DNA of 57,031 nucleotides from Planctomycetaceae bacterium (GTDB lineage Bacteria > Planctomycetota > Planctomycetia > Pirellulales > Lacipirellulaceae), in the NCBI GenBank assembly GCA_002702655.1, contig PABB01000034.1, positions 1 through 57,031 on the forward strand, written 5' to 3'. The stretch's first letter is position 1, and each line of letters starts with the position of its first letter. The notes below the pieces were generated by a model. That model was not told where the DNA came from. It was given only the letters and a program-made list of their open reading frames with translations, and did not search any database. A program made the position numbers and the translations under genes. Shown here piece by piece: positions 1 to 8,086 of the stretch.

Positions 1-2
1 GC

Positions 3-80
3 GATGGACGACCAACTGATGAAAACCGTCTGCGCCGCGACGTGCCTCGATCGCGCTACTTCAAGTTAGAATGCGTATAA
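3..80 (+). CDS. Possible 3' end of a gene cut by the window edge
   Basis: An open frame enters from the left edge and stops with TAA at 78-80. Its last residues include RLRRDVPRSRYFKLECV. The only support is that the frame stays open to the edge and that a plus-strand hairpin with a T-run follows 72 bases later. A second frame, from ATG at 4 to TAG at 69, is equally open, so the frame choice is uncertain. I recognise no domain. Confidence 0.3.
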   Translation, partial: DGRPTDENRLRRDVPRSRYFKLECV

Positions 81-109
81 GAAGTGCCGCTCAGAACACC
101 GCAACAAAT

Positions 110-134
110 AGCCCCCGGTCAGCGACCGGGGGCT
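110..134 (-). terminator. Stem-loop at the 3' side of the PEP-CTERM gene
   Basis: A perfect 11-bp stem (AGCCCCCGGTC / GACCGGGGGCT) closes a 3-base loop. Read on the minus strand it is followed by TATTTG, a weak U-rich tail. It lies about 75 bases past the stop of the minus-strand gene ending at 208 and is its most likely terminator. Confidence 0.5.
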
Positions 135-152
135 AAATGAGATTCTCGCGTC

Positions 153-180
153 GCCCCTGGACTATGTCCGGGGGCTTTTT
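153..180 (+). terminator. Rho-independent terminator for a gene left of the window
   Basis: A 10-bp stem (GCCCCTGGAC / GTCCGGGGGC, one G-U pair) with a TAT loop is followed directly by TTTTT on the plus strand. That orientation fits termination of a plus-strand gene entering from the left edge. Confidence 0.6.
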
Positions 181-207
181 CGTTTCGCAGCGAATGCGTC
201 AGCGCCG

Positions 208-891
208 CTACCGCTGTCGCCGCACAACGGCCAGCGTGCCGAAAGCGATCGCGGCCAGCGTGACGGCCATGGGCTCGGGGACGGGCTCAAACAGCGCAGC
301 GGCCGCCCGCATCGACACGAAGCTGTTCTCGACGGCTTCCTGTGTCAGGATAATCCCGCTGGAGCCGTCGTACTGGACGTACCCCAGGTAGATCCACTCG
401 CCGTTGTAGCCGTTCTGGTCGACGTTAACGGTGAACGAGCTCGAGCCCGACGTGGCGGTGAAGTTGACGCCGTTGGCATTGACATTGGTCGTTGCGGGCC
501 ACGTGGCGTAAACGCGGTACGCGCCGGCGGCGCCGCCGGCGAGGCCTGAGCCAATCACGCCGTTACCTGCCAGGTCGAGCCCCAGCACCACGCCCGCTGT
601 GTTCAGGTTATCCACGTCAGTCGTGGGATCGTAGCGATAGACGTAGGTGTCGGGTTCGTTGACGCCGTCGCCGCCGAAGAGGCTATCTCCGCCGGTCAAG
701 CCGTAGGCAGTTCCGGCAACGCTGGTCGACGCGGTCGTGGTGTCGCCGCCGAAGGTGAAGTTCGGGCTGGGGGTGAACGGCCCGTCGTCCATGCCGTCGA
801 TGTCGACTTCGACCATAAAACCCGCATGGGCCTGGCCGAGCACGAGGCACAGCCCCAGCGCAGCGAGTAGCGCAGATGTCTTAAATCTCAT
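208..891 (-). CDS. PEP-CTERM sorting domain protein (secreted, function unknown)
   Basis: 227 residues from ATG at 891, chosen because GGAGGAG lies 5 bases upstream. An open extension to 984 lacks such a site. The N-terminus is a signal peptide (MRFKTSALLAALGLCLVLG, cleavage near AHA-GF). The middle is Gly/Thr/Asp-rich and probably beta-rich. The C-terminus shows the PEP-CTERM tripartite signal: VPEP near residue 203, a hydrophobic helix and a basic end (VVRRQR). In known systems an exosortase recognises this tail and anchors or releases the protein at the cell surface. No exosortase gene is in this window. No catalytic motif is visible, so the role is unknown beyond surface display. Confidence 0.85.
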   Translation of the reverse strand: MRFKTSALLAALGLCLVLGQAHAGFMVEVDIDGMDDGPFTPSPNFTFGGDTTTASTSVAGTAYGLTGGDSLFGGDGVNEPDTYVYRYDPTTDVDNLNTAGVVLGLDLAGNGVIGSGLAGGAAGAYRVYATWPATTNVNANGVNFTATSGSSSFTVNVDQNGYNGEWIYLGYVQYDGSSGIILTQEAVENSFVSMRAAAALFEPVPEPMAVTLAAIAFGTLAVVRRQR

Positions 892-1511
892 GAGTTCTCC
901 TCCCGTGGCAGCAAACTTCGTTAGCGGTCCCCGACAATCAGAATCAGCGACATCGAGCGGAGTCGAGGGCAGCGACTGGAACAAGGCCGCGGCCTCCGAC
1001 GGCGCAAAGGCCCCTCGGGCCCTGACCGCAGCCTACACGCCGCCACCAGAGGGCTCAAACAAAAAACCGCAGAAAGGGGCCGGTCAGCCCGGCCGGCAGG
1101 CCATCGACTGGCAGCAACACTCGGGCCGCCGCGGCACGCGGCGGAAAGGGTCTGCACGGCTTATGCCGGCTACGGCGGGCGCTGGCAACGTTTTTTCGCT
1201 TCTCCACAACCCGCAGCGCGGCGGGCCAACTGGCGCGGCGAGCTACGGTTGCATGCTCTCGGGGCCGCGAGCGCTTGTGCGCCGCCCCCGCCTCGTCTTG
1301 CGCGAGACGCGGAGTCAGCTGGCCGCCGGAGCCGGCTTCGGGAGCCGTCCAGGGCGATCGCCCGCGTTGTGCGGGTGGTCGTGGGGCATGGACGAACGCC
1401 AGCTGAGCCCTTAGTCTAACCGCCTGCGAGCGACGCTGCGGCCGTCGCGTCAGGTTAGTCGGGACTCGGCAGGCGAATCACACACCGCCGCCTGCAAAAA
1501 GGGTCCCCGTC
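892..1511. other. 620-base intergenic gap, no gene supported
   Basis: The gap separates the divergent PEP-CTERM gene and the antiporter gene, so it should hold promoters for both. Open frames here are long only because of high GC and show no protein-like composition. There are small GC-rich inverted repeats (for example CGTCT...AGACG near 1297-1312) but no T-run and no recognisable RNA family. Confidence 0.5.
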
Positions 1512-3116
1512 GTGAGTACGGACATTACTACTATGAGTCGTGCCGGTTGGTTGCAGCGTGGCAACACCGTCGTGCTGGCGATCGTCGCCATCGCACTCGC
1601 CTACGGGGCGATCCTGTTTTACGGTCTTCCTCAGGGCTGGACGGAAGCCGCACTGGGCCATGCAGCCCACGCCGTCGCAGAGACCGGCGAAGCGGCCGCC
1701 GAGGCCCACGGAGCCGAACCCCACGCCGCCATCGCTCCGCCGGCCTACTGGACGGTCATTCCGTTCGTGGTGCTGCTGGGCTGTATTGCGGTGCTGCCCT
1801 TGATGCACGCCACAGAGCACTGGTGGGAAGAGAATATCAATCGCTTTAAGGTCGCCGCCGGCTTGGGCGTGGCGACGCTTGCATACTACGCGTTTTTTCA
1901 TCACGCGCCGATTGAAGCGCACTGGCCGGGGCACGCGGTCGTGCAAGCGACCGATGGCGCCGTGCAATGGGATTTCGTCAAGGCCATCCTGGGCAACGCG
2001 ATCCTGCACGAGTACATCCCGTTCATCGTGCTGTTGTTCAGCTTGTACGTGATTGCCGGCGGGGTGCGGATTCAGGGCGACCTGGTCGCCGACCCGCTGA
2101 CCAACGGCATATTCATGGCGGTCGGCGGGGCGTTGGCGAGCTTCATCGGCACGACTGGCGCCGCGATGGTGCTGATCCGCCCGCTGCTGGAAACCAATCG
2201 CGAGCGCAAACACGTTTCGCACACCGTGATCTTCTTCATCTTTATCGTCTGCAACTGCGGCGGCTGCCTGCTGCCGATTGGCGATCCGCCGTTGTTCTTG
2301 GGTTATCTCAACGGAGTCGACTTCACTTGGACTCTGGGGCTATGGAAGGAGTGGCTGTTCGTCAACGGTCTGATCCTCGCGGCGTACGTGCTGCTGGACC
2401 ACTTCTGGTTCCACCCCAAGGAAACGATCGCCGACGTCGAGCGCGACATCGAACAGACCCGCAAGCTGCAGATCAGCGGCCTGGCCGTCAACGGCCCGCT
2501 GCTGCTGGGCGTCGTGCTGGCCGTGGCGCTGTTGGATCCGTCGAAGGAGTTCCCCGGCACGCATTGGAATCCTCCGATGTACTTGCGAGAGATGGTGCAG
2601 ATCGGCTTGGTCGCCGCGTCGCTGCAATTCGGTTCGGCTCAGGTCCGCAAAGACAACAACTTCAACTACGCGGCCATCATCGAGGTGGCGGCGTTGTTCG
2701 TGGGCATCTTCATCTGCATGCAGCCGGCCCTGCAGATCCTCAACGCCAACGGCGCAACGATTGTCGAGAAGTTCCAATTAGGGCCGGCGCAATTCTTCTG
2801 GGCCACCGGCGCGTTGTCGTCGTTCCTGGACAACGCCCCGACCTACCTGGTCTTCTTCCAGACCGCTCAGGACCCGGGCGCCGCATCTGCGGCTGCCCAC
2901 ACGGGACACGTGCCCGCGGCGATCCTCAGCGGCATCAGCCTGGGAGCCGTGTTTATGGGCGCCATGACGTACATCGGCAACGGCCCCAACTTCATGGTCA
3001 AGGCGATCGCCGAAAAGTCGGGCGTGAAGATGCCCAGCTTCTTCGGCTACATGGCGTGGAGCTGCGCCATCCTGCTGCCGATCCTGGCGGTCATGAATTG
3101 GGTGTTCTTGGTCTAA
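1512..3116 (+). CDS. NhaD-like sodium:proton antiporter (ion transporter superfamily)
   Basis: 534 residues from GTG at 1512; an ATG at 1533 is an alternative start. There are about 12 hydrophobic segments, the first at residues 17-37. A His/Ala/Glu-rich loop follows (about 50-75). Family-type motifs are present: [37 protein letters not shown] and, late in the protein, [14 protein letters not shown] followed by [15 protein letters not shown]. These paired re-entrant motifs are typical of the NhaD/ArsB/CitM transporter fold and its sodium-proton exchangers. The length is somewhat above NhaD. The inferred role is Na+ export and pH homeostasis at the inner membrane, as expected in a marine organism. 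Substrate assignment rests on motif resemblance only. Confidence 0.82.
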   Translation: MSTDITTMSRAGWLQRGNTVVLAIVAIALAYGAILFYGLPQGWTEAALGHAAHAVAETGEAAAEAHGAEPHAAIAPPAYWTVIPFVVLLGCIAVLPLMHATEHWWEENINRFKVAAGLGVATLAYYAFFHHAPIEAHWPGHAVVQATDGAVQWDFVKAILGNAILHEYIPFIVLLFSLYVIAGGVRIQGDLVADPLTNGIFMAVGGALASFIGTTGAAMVLIRPLLETNRERKHVSHTVIFFIFIVCNCGGCLLPIGDPPLFLGYLNGVDFTWTLGLWKEWLFVNGLILAAYVLLDHFWFHPKETIADVERDIEQTRKLQISGLAVNGPLLLGVVLAVALLDPSKEFPGTHWNPPMYLREMVQIGLVAASLQFGSAQVRKDNNFNYAAIIEVAALFVGIFICMQPALQILNANGATIVEKFQLGPAQFFWATGALSSFLDNAPTYLVFFQTAQDPGAASAAAHTGHVPAAILSGISLGAVFMGAMTYIGNGPNFMVKAIAEKSGVKMPSFFGYMAWSCAILLPILAVMNWVFLV

Positions 3117-3124
3117 ACAACGCT

Positions 3125-3202
3125 CCGTGCGGACGATCGGTCGTCCGCACGGTACGCAAGCATTTGCGCAGGGGCGCCGGCGGCCACGCGGCCGCCGGCG
3201 CC
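3125..3202. repeat. Two perfect stem-loops after the antiporter gene
   Basis: The first has a 12-bp stem (CCGTGCGGACGA / TCGTCCGCACGG, 3125-3152, 4-base loop). The second has a 13-bp stem (GGCGCCGGCGGCC / GGCCGCCGGCGCC, 3173-3202, 4-base loop). Neither has a T-run. They start 8 bases past the antiporter stop and probably act as 3'-end or termination structures. Confidence 0.55.
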
Positions 3203-3220
3203 CTTGCCGCGTTTGTGGTC

Positions 3221-3249
3221 TTCACCGCCGTTGGCGTCGCTCCTATGAT
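3221..3249 (+). promoter_or_regulatory. Candidate sigma-70-type promoter for rnd
   Basis: TTCACC at 3221-3226 and TATGAT at 3244-3249 are separated by 17 bases. The -10 box matches the consensus at 5 of 6 positions and the -35 box at 4 of 6. It lies about 58 bases before the rnd start codon. Pattern match only. Confidence 0.4.
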
Positions 3250-3306
3250 GGAGGTTTCGGGCGTAGGAAACGCCCCAACGACTCGCCTTTGCCTTGACGC
3301 CCGCCC

Positions 3307-4488
3307 GTGCCCGCTCCCACCATCACTCGCCAAGATCAGCTCGACGAACTCTGCCGCCGACTGCGAACCGCCCCGGAAATCGCGTTCGATACGGAATTCG
3401 TGTCCGAAGACACGTTCTATCCCGAACTGTGTCTGATTCAGATCGCCACTCGCGATGAGATGGCGGTCGTCGATCCGCAAGAGGTCGACGTAACAGAGTT
3501 CTGGCAGCTGCTGGTCGATGGCGATCACGCGACGGTGTTTCACGCGGGGCGCGAGGAGCTGAATTTCATCCTTCGCGCCGTTGGCGCCGCCCCCAAGCGG
3601 TTGTTCGACGTGCAATTGGCGGCCGGTTTCTGCGGCAACGAGTACCCGGCGTCCTACGGCGCCGTGGTGGGCCGCATCTTGGGCGAGAAGCCCCATAAGG
3701 GCGAACAACGCACCGATTGGCGTCGGCGTCCGCTGACAGCGGCCCAGATCGAGTACGCCCTGGAGGACGTCCGCTACCTGCTGCCGCTGTACGACAAGCT
3801 GACGAAGATTCTGACCAAGCTCGAGCGGCTGGACTGGTTTCAGGAGGAGTTGGTCAGCTGGCGCGACGAGGTCATCGCCGCGCAAGACCGCAAAGACTGG
3901 CGCCGCGTGTCGGGAATTGGCTCGCTTCGCGGGCAGCAGTTGTCCATCATTCGCGAACTGTGGTTTTGGCGGCAGGAGGAAGCCCAGCGACGCAACTCAC
4001 CGCCCAAGCGGCTGTTGCGCGACGACCTGATGGTCGAAATCGCCAAACGCAAAATCGCCAAACCGGATCAGATCTTGGCCATCCGCGGATTGCAGCGCAA
4101 CGCGCTGAAGCGGAACGTCGACGCCCTGGCCGAATGCGTCCGCCGTGGAATGGACGCACCGCCGGAGAAATTCTCCAAAGGCCGTCGCGGCGAGTTGCCG
4201 ACGCAGCTCAATCTGCTGGGGCAGTTTTTGACGCCCGCCCTCACTTCGATCTGCCGCCGCGCCGAAGTCGCCGCCAGCCTGGTCGGCACCGCTTCGGACG
4301 TCCGCGATCTGATCGCCGAGCGGCTCGGGTATGGTCGCGATGAGGACACGCCGCCGCGGCTGCTGGCCGGCTGGCGGGCCGAATTGGTCGGCAATCTCAT
4401 CGACGACCTGCTGGCCGGGCGCAAAAGCATCCGCATCACCAACGCCAAGAAGGAAGACCCGCTGGCCTTCGACGAGGTCAGCGGCTAG
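3307..4488 (+). CDS. rnd: Ribonuclease D (3'-5' exoribonuclease)
   Basis: 393 residues from GTG at 3307. The N-terminal DEDD exonuclease domain is clear: Exo I is IAFDTEFVSE (about residues 20-29), a conserved FHAGREEL segment follows, and the Exo III Tyr/Asp region is ALEDVRYLLPLYDKL. The middle and C-terminal part (about 200-290) resembles the HRDC helical domain (IRELWFWRQEEAQRRN...). RNase D trims 3' ends of tRNA precursors and other small RNAs. The length is typical. The gene is monocistronic, with its own candidate promoter. Its 3' end overlaps the convergent lipoprotein gene by 11 bases. Confidence 0.9.
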   Translation: MPAPTITRQDQLDELCRRLRTAPEIAFDTEFVSEDTFYPELCLIQIATRDEMAVVDPQEVDVTEFWQLLVDGDHATVFHAGREELNFILRAVGAAPKRLFDVQLAAGFCGNEYPASYGAVVGRILGEKPHKGEQRTDWRRRPLTAAQIEYALEDVRYLLPLYDKLTKILTKLERLDWFQEELVSWRDEVIAAQDRKDWRRVSGIGSLRGQQLSIIRELWFWRQEEAQRRNSPPKRLLRDDLMVEIAKRKIAKPDQILAIRGLQRNALKRNVDALAECVRRGMDAPPEKFSKGRRGELPTQLNLLGQFLTPALTSICRRAEVAASLVGTASDVRDLIAERLGYGRDEDTPPRLLAGWRAELVGNLIDDLLAGRKSIRITNAKKEDPLAFDEVSG

Positions 4489-5350
4489 CCGGCGAAAGCG
4501 GCTGGGCGGCCTTGGCGTCATCGGCCGCGCCCGCCTCAGCCGGCTCGGCATCGTCATTCACCGGCTCCACGGCCGTCGCCTGCACGACGCCACCGGTCGA
4601 CGCCTCTATTCCTCGCAGGCCCTTGGGGAACATCGCCGCCTGGTCGATTCCCGCAACCCGCGGCGTCCCGCCCTCTTCTTCGTCATCCAGTTGACCAATC
4701 GGCGCCCCCGCCAGCCGCGTCCCGTCGTAGATGGTGCCGCGGTTGAACGGCCCCGCGCCAAAGAACCAAATGTCCTTGGCCGTGCTTTCGCGCGCGACGG
4801 TGCCTGATTGCCAAGCCGGCTCGCCAGATTCGCGGCGGTAGGCGTACACCGCGAGCTTGGCAATGCCTCGCTGACTCCGGCGTTTGGCGATCGGCAACTC
4901 CGGAATGGCCGGGGGAAGCATGGCCGTCATGGCTGTCTGCGGCACGTTCGTCGCGGGGATGCCGAAGAGCAACTCGTCGTTGTCGGTCCCCAACGCCCCC
5001 ACGCGCGGCTCGACGATGAACGTGGCCTCCTCGCGGTTGGCCGTCAGGACGCAACCGCTAGCCAGCATGTGCTGACGAAGGCTGCCGATCAGGTAATCCT
5101 TGTCCACGACGCCGCCTAGCCGCTTCTCGTCCAGATACGCGGTCTGACCAGCCAGCGGTCGAAAGTCGAGTTGAGGCACCGCGCGGTCAATCGCGTCGGA
5201 GATAAGCAATTGCTCGATCCCCGAACGAGCCGTGTTGGTCGTCCGCGTCGTCCCGCAACCGCCCGCAAGCAGCATCGCCGCCAACAACAGCCCACAACCG
5301 ACAGGCAGTCCCGCGCGATGCGACGCCGCCCTTCGCAATTCACCGACCAT
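4478..5350 (-). CDS. Lipoprotein, DUF6655-like, planctomycete-specific
   Basis: 290 residues from ATG at 5350; the reading frame stays open far upstream but only this start gives a signal sequence. The N-terminus GLLLAAMLLAGGC is a lipobox, with lipidated Cys near residue 28. A conserved segment follows (EQLLISDAIDRAVPQLDFRP, then YLDEKRL), and then a fold that seems to bind or assemble at the envelope (EEATFIVEPRVGALGTDNDELLFGIP is split by acidic turns). The arrangement resembles the uncharacterised DUF6655 family from memory; I could not verify this. The last 50 residues are Asp/Ala-rich and probably disordered. The function is unknown; the location is the periplasmic face of a membrane. 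Confidence 0.72.
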   Translation of the reverse strand: MVGELRRAASHRAGLPVGCGLLLAAMLLAGGCGTTRTTNTARSGIEQLLISDAIDRAVPQLDFRPLAGQTAYLDEKRLGGVVDKDYLIGSLRQHMLASGCVLTANREEATFIVEPRVGALGTDNDELLFGIPATNVPQTAMTAMLPPAIPELPIAKRRSQRGIAKLAVYAYRRESGEPAWQSGTVARESTAKDIWFFGAGPFNRGTIYDGTRLAGAPIGQLDDEEEGGTPRVAGIDQAAMFPKGLRGIEASTGGVVQATAVEPVNDDAEPAEAGAADDAKAAQPLSPASR

Positions 5351-5407
5351 CTTTCGTCCGAAACAAACCAAGCGAGCCGCGCGACGCCCTGTCACGCGGG
5401 GGCGCGG

Positions 5408-5435
5408 AGTATAGCGACCTGCGTGCGTGGCGCAA
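5408..5435 (-). promoter_or_regulatory. Candidate promoter for the lipoprotein gene
   Basis: On the minus strand, TTGCGC (5430-5435) and TATACT (5408-5413) are separated by 16 bases, about 58 bases before the start codon at 5350. The -10 box differs from TATAAT at one position. Confidence 0.45.
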
Positions 5436-5593
5436 GGCCAGCCGCCCGGGCCGCTAGCATTCTGCGACTTGGCCATGTCCTGCTCGGGCGTTGCCGCGGC
5501 TCGCCTGGGACCGTCCGCTGTCGCGGGATACACTGATAGCAGCGGGCGCTGCTGTCGCCCGGAACCCCGCTTGCCACACACGAATCGAGCCGC

Positions 5594-6559
5594 GTGACCA
5601 GTTCCTCCTCGGACCGCCGCGACCCTCCTCGCCGCCGCCACGGCGCCGCCGTCGGCGGCAATTTGCGTCTGATCTCGCTGGCGATGATGCTGGCCCTGGT
5701 CGTCGCCGCGATGGCTTCGCTCAACAAGCCCGAGACGATCGCCCGGCTGGGCCGCGTGTTCGGCCTGCAGGGGGGAGCGTCCGGCGAAGCGTCCCGCGTC
5801 GCGAGCCCCCCGCCATCCGCCTCGCAACCGACCTCCGTCGACGCCACGCCGGTGGTCCAACTGGGCCCCGAGTGGGACCAGGTGCAGGACAACGCACCGT
5901 TTCTTTCGGCCGAGGATCCTGCCTGGTACGGGTTGTTTGGGGCCGTTTCGCAATTGTCGCTCGATGAGTTGCAGCAGCGCTCCCTGGGCGAGGTCACGTA
6001 CGCCCAGCTTCGCGCTCAACCCGCGGCTTACCGTGGGCGAGTGGTGACGGTGCGCGGAACGGTGCGGCAGGTTATCGCCAAGCCGCTGCCGGAGAATCCG
6101 CTTGGCTTGTCGCAGCTGTTTCAACTGACGGTGGCGACCGCCGGCGGCGGCGAGTGGCCGCTGATCGTCTACGTGCGCGAACTGCCGACGGGGTTTCCCA
6201 ACGCGGGCAACGACCTGCACGAAGCGTCAACCATCGACGCCGCATTCTTCAAGAACTGGTCGTATAGCTACGGCGACGGAGTCGGCGTCGCCCCGGTCGC
6301 GGTGGCCAGAACGTTTGCCTGGAAATCGGCGCCCGTCGCCAATCCCGCACGACCACAGCGCGAGCCCGTCGCCGTGTGGACCATGATTCTTCCCGCAGCG
6401 GTCTTTGCCGTGGCGCTCGCCGCGTGGGTCATGCGGCGCACACAGGCCGATCCGCGGGCCGATTTGGCCGACGCTTTGCCTGGCGGCGATTCGATCGAAG
6501 CGGTTGACGTCCGCGATCAACTGGCCCGACTCGCGTCCGATGCGGAGGAGTCGCCGTGA
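5594..6559 (+). CDS. Membrane-anchored protein with one OB-like extracytoplasmic module
   Basis: 321 residues from GTG at 5594. A basic N-terminus precedes a membrane helix (about residues 26-44, LISLAMMLALVVAAMASL). The extracytoplasmic part contains VQDNAPFLSAEDPAWYGLF, then a beta-rich segment (YRGRVVTVRGTVRQVIAKP, then EWPLIVYVRELPTGFP, then IDAAFFKNWSYSYGDG). A second helix (WTMILPAAVFAVALAAWVM) and a short acidic tail end the protein. The RGRVVTVRGTV pattern suggests an OB-like barrel. The same module recurs in the next gene, which overlaps this one by 4 bases (GTGA), so the two proteins are translationally coupled. I recognise no named family. A role in an envelope complex is inference. 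Confidence 0.72.
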   Translation: MTSSSSDRRDPPRRRHGAAVGGNLRLISLAMMLALVVAAMASLNKPETIARLGRVFGLQGGASGEASRVASPPPSASQPTSVDATPVVQLGPEWDQVQDNAPFLSAEDPAWYGLFGAVSQLSLDELQQRSLGEVTYAQLRAQPAAYRGRVVTVRGTVRQVIAKPLPENPLGLSQLFQLTVATAGGGEWPLIVYVRELPTGFPNAGNDLHEASTIDAAFFKNWSYSYGDGVGVAPVAVARTFAWKSAPVANPARPQREPVAVWTMILPAAVFAVALAAWVMRRTQADPRADLADALPGGDSIEAVDVRDQLARLASDAEESP

Positions 6560-8031
6560 CCGGTCGCCGCTGCCGCTGCAATCGACGACGTCCGGACCGG
6601 TTGCGATGCACGGCGCGGAGCGTCGTGACGGCAATCCTCGCCGCGTTGGCCGTCACGAGCGCAAGTTATGCGGATTCGTTTCGCGACGTGCTGCAGGACG
6701 CCGGCATCGAACCGAGCGAGTTGGACGGAATTGCGGCGCTCGCTGACGCCGCCGAGCCGGCGGACGTCGCCGCTCCCGCCGCCCTTGCCGCTCAAGTGCT
6801 GCGCCGATTGGAGCAAGCCGATGAGTTCTCCAGCGTGACGCGTCTCGACGGCGCAAGCGATCCGACCCAATGGCAGCCGGGCGACTTGGTGCGTCTGAGC
6901 GGCACGGCCGTAAACGTGGACGAGTTGCCCGCGGCCGCGGCCAGAGAGTTCTCCGACCTCGACCTGCCGAGTGACGCATTGCCGCGTACGGTGACGGCCG
7001 TCGTGAAGGTCGCCACCGGCGGCGGCGCCTGGGAGCTGTTGGTCGCCGACACGCCGCACGGCTGGCGGGGTCGATCCATCTCAACCGACGCGGCCGAATC
7101 GGTTGCGGCCGAATCGGTGGTCATCCGCCCGCTCGACGAGGCAGGGCAGGGAGGCGTGGCGCTGGCCAACCGCCTGGCTTGGTTCCCGCACGAGCGAGCG
7201 CCGGCGGGTTGGACGTGGCTGGCCAGCCGCGGCGTCGACGTGGCGTCGCTCGACGCGGTGCGGCACAACGCACCGTTCGCCCCGGCAGGGAGTGACGAGG
7301 CCGCGGCGTTTCGGTCGTGTCTGCAAGCCGTTCGCGGAATGCAGCCGCGCGAGTTACAACGCATCGCGGCCAGCGAGATCCGGCGGATCGCGGACGCGGA
7401 CGACGCCGCATTGCGGGCCATGCTCGTTCCTTCGGGGACGACCACAACTGCGAAGGTGCGGCAGGAGACCGCGCAGATCGCACGCGAGATGCGCGAGCGA
7501 GCGGACGCGGGCGTCAGTTCCGTGGCGCCCATGTTTCTTCGGCCGAGCGCAACGGCGGGACGGCTCGTGGCGATTGCAGGCGTCGCTCGCCGCGCTGTGC
7601 GCGTGCTTGCCTCAGCGGATGAAGAGGACCGCGCAGCTGGCGGCAGTTCCCCCGGCGCCGAGCGCGTCAGCCACTACGAACTCGACGTCTATCCTCCCGA
7701 CTCGCAGAACATGCCGGTCGTGTGTTGCGTGAGCGAGTTACCCGCGAGCTTCCCGTTGGGCGATTCGATCCGCGAGCCGGTACGCGTCGCAGGGGTCTTC
7801 TTCAAACTATGGACCTACCATGGTCGTCCCGACGACGAGGGCGTCGCGAAGCGCACCCGCGGGCCCGTGGTCATCGCCCCGGCGCCGATCTGGCAGCCTA
7901 AGGACACCGTGCCGCGGTCAAACAACCTGGCGATCATCGGCGGAGCGACGTTTCTCGTCCTGCTGGCCGCCCTGTGGTTTGCGCTGGTTCGCTCGCACCG
8001 CAACGAGCGCCGGCGACCGAGGGAGTTGTAG
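6556..8031 (+). CDS. Secreted membrane-anchored protein with two modules like those of the upstream gene
   Basis: 491 residues from GTG at 6556, overlapping the previous stop. A basic signal sequence ends near ASYADSF (about residue 40). Module 1 spans about 105-215 (QPGDLVRLSGTAVNVDELP, then GGAWELLVADTPHGW). Module 2 begins with RHNAPFAPAGSDEAAAF, matching the QDNAPF segment of the upstream protein, and continues with GRLVAIAGVARRAVRVL, VCCVSELPASFPLGD and VAGVFFKLWTYHGR. A C-terminal membrane helix (LAIIGGATFLVLLAALWFALV) and a basic tail follow. Both proteins would expose the modules outside the cytoplasmic membrane with their tails inside. The function is unknown; the shared module points to hetero-oligomers. 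Confidence 0.75.
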   Translation: MTGRRCRCNRRRPDRLRCTARSVVTAILAALAVTSASYADSFRDVLQDAGIEPSELDGIAALADAAEPADVAAPAALAAQVLRRLEQADEFSSVTRLDGASDPTQWQPGDLVRLSGTAVNVDELPAAAAREFSDLDLPSDALPRTVTAVVKVATGGGAWELLVADTPHGWRGRSISTDAAESVAAESVVIRPLDEAGQGGVALANRLAWFPHERAPAGWTWLASRGVDVASLDAVRHNAPFAPAGSDEAAAFRSCLQAVRGMQPRELQRIAASEIRRIADADDAALRAMLVPSGTTTTAKVRQETAQIAREMRERADAGVSSVAPMFLRPSATAGRLVAIAGVARRAVRVLASADEEDRAAGGSSPGAERVSHYELDVYPPDSQNMPVVCCVSELPASFPLGDSIREPVRVAGVFFKLWTYHGRPDDEGVAKRTRGPVVIAPAPIWQPKDTVPRSNNLAIIGGATFLVLLAALWFALVRSHRNERRRPREL

Positions 8032-8086
8032 CCAATCACTAATCACCGGTAACTTGTAACTGCTCGACGATAACTCCCCTCCCCAC

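Noticed and set aside
1967-3436. 489-residue plus-strand frame overlapping the antiporter and rnd
   Set aside because: It is frame-shifted against two clear genes and is Arg/Gly/Pro-rich, a GC artefact.
4478-6220. 580-residue reading of the lipoprotein frame with a long N-terminal extension
   Set aside because: The extension overlaps the divergent membrane-protein gene antisense and buries the lipoprotein signal. The start at 5350 is far better.
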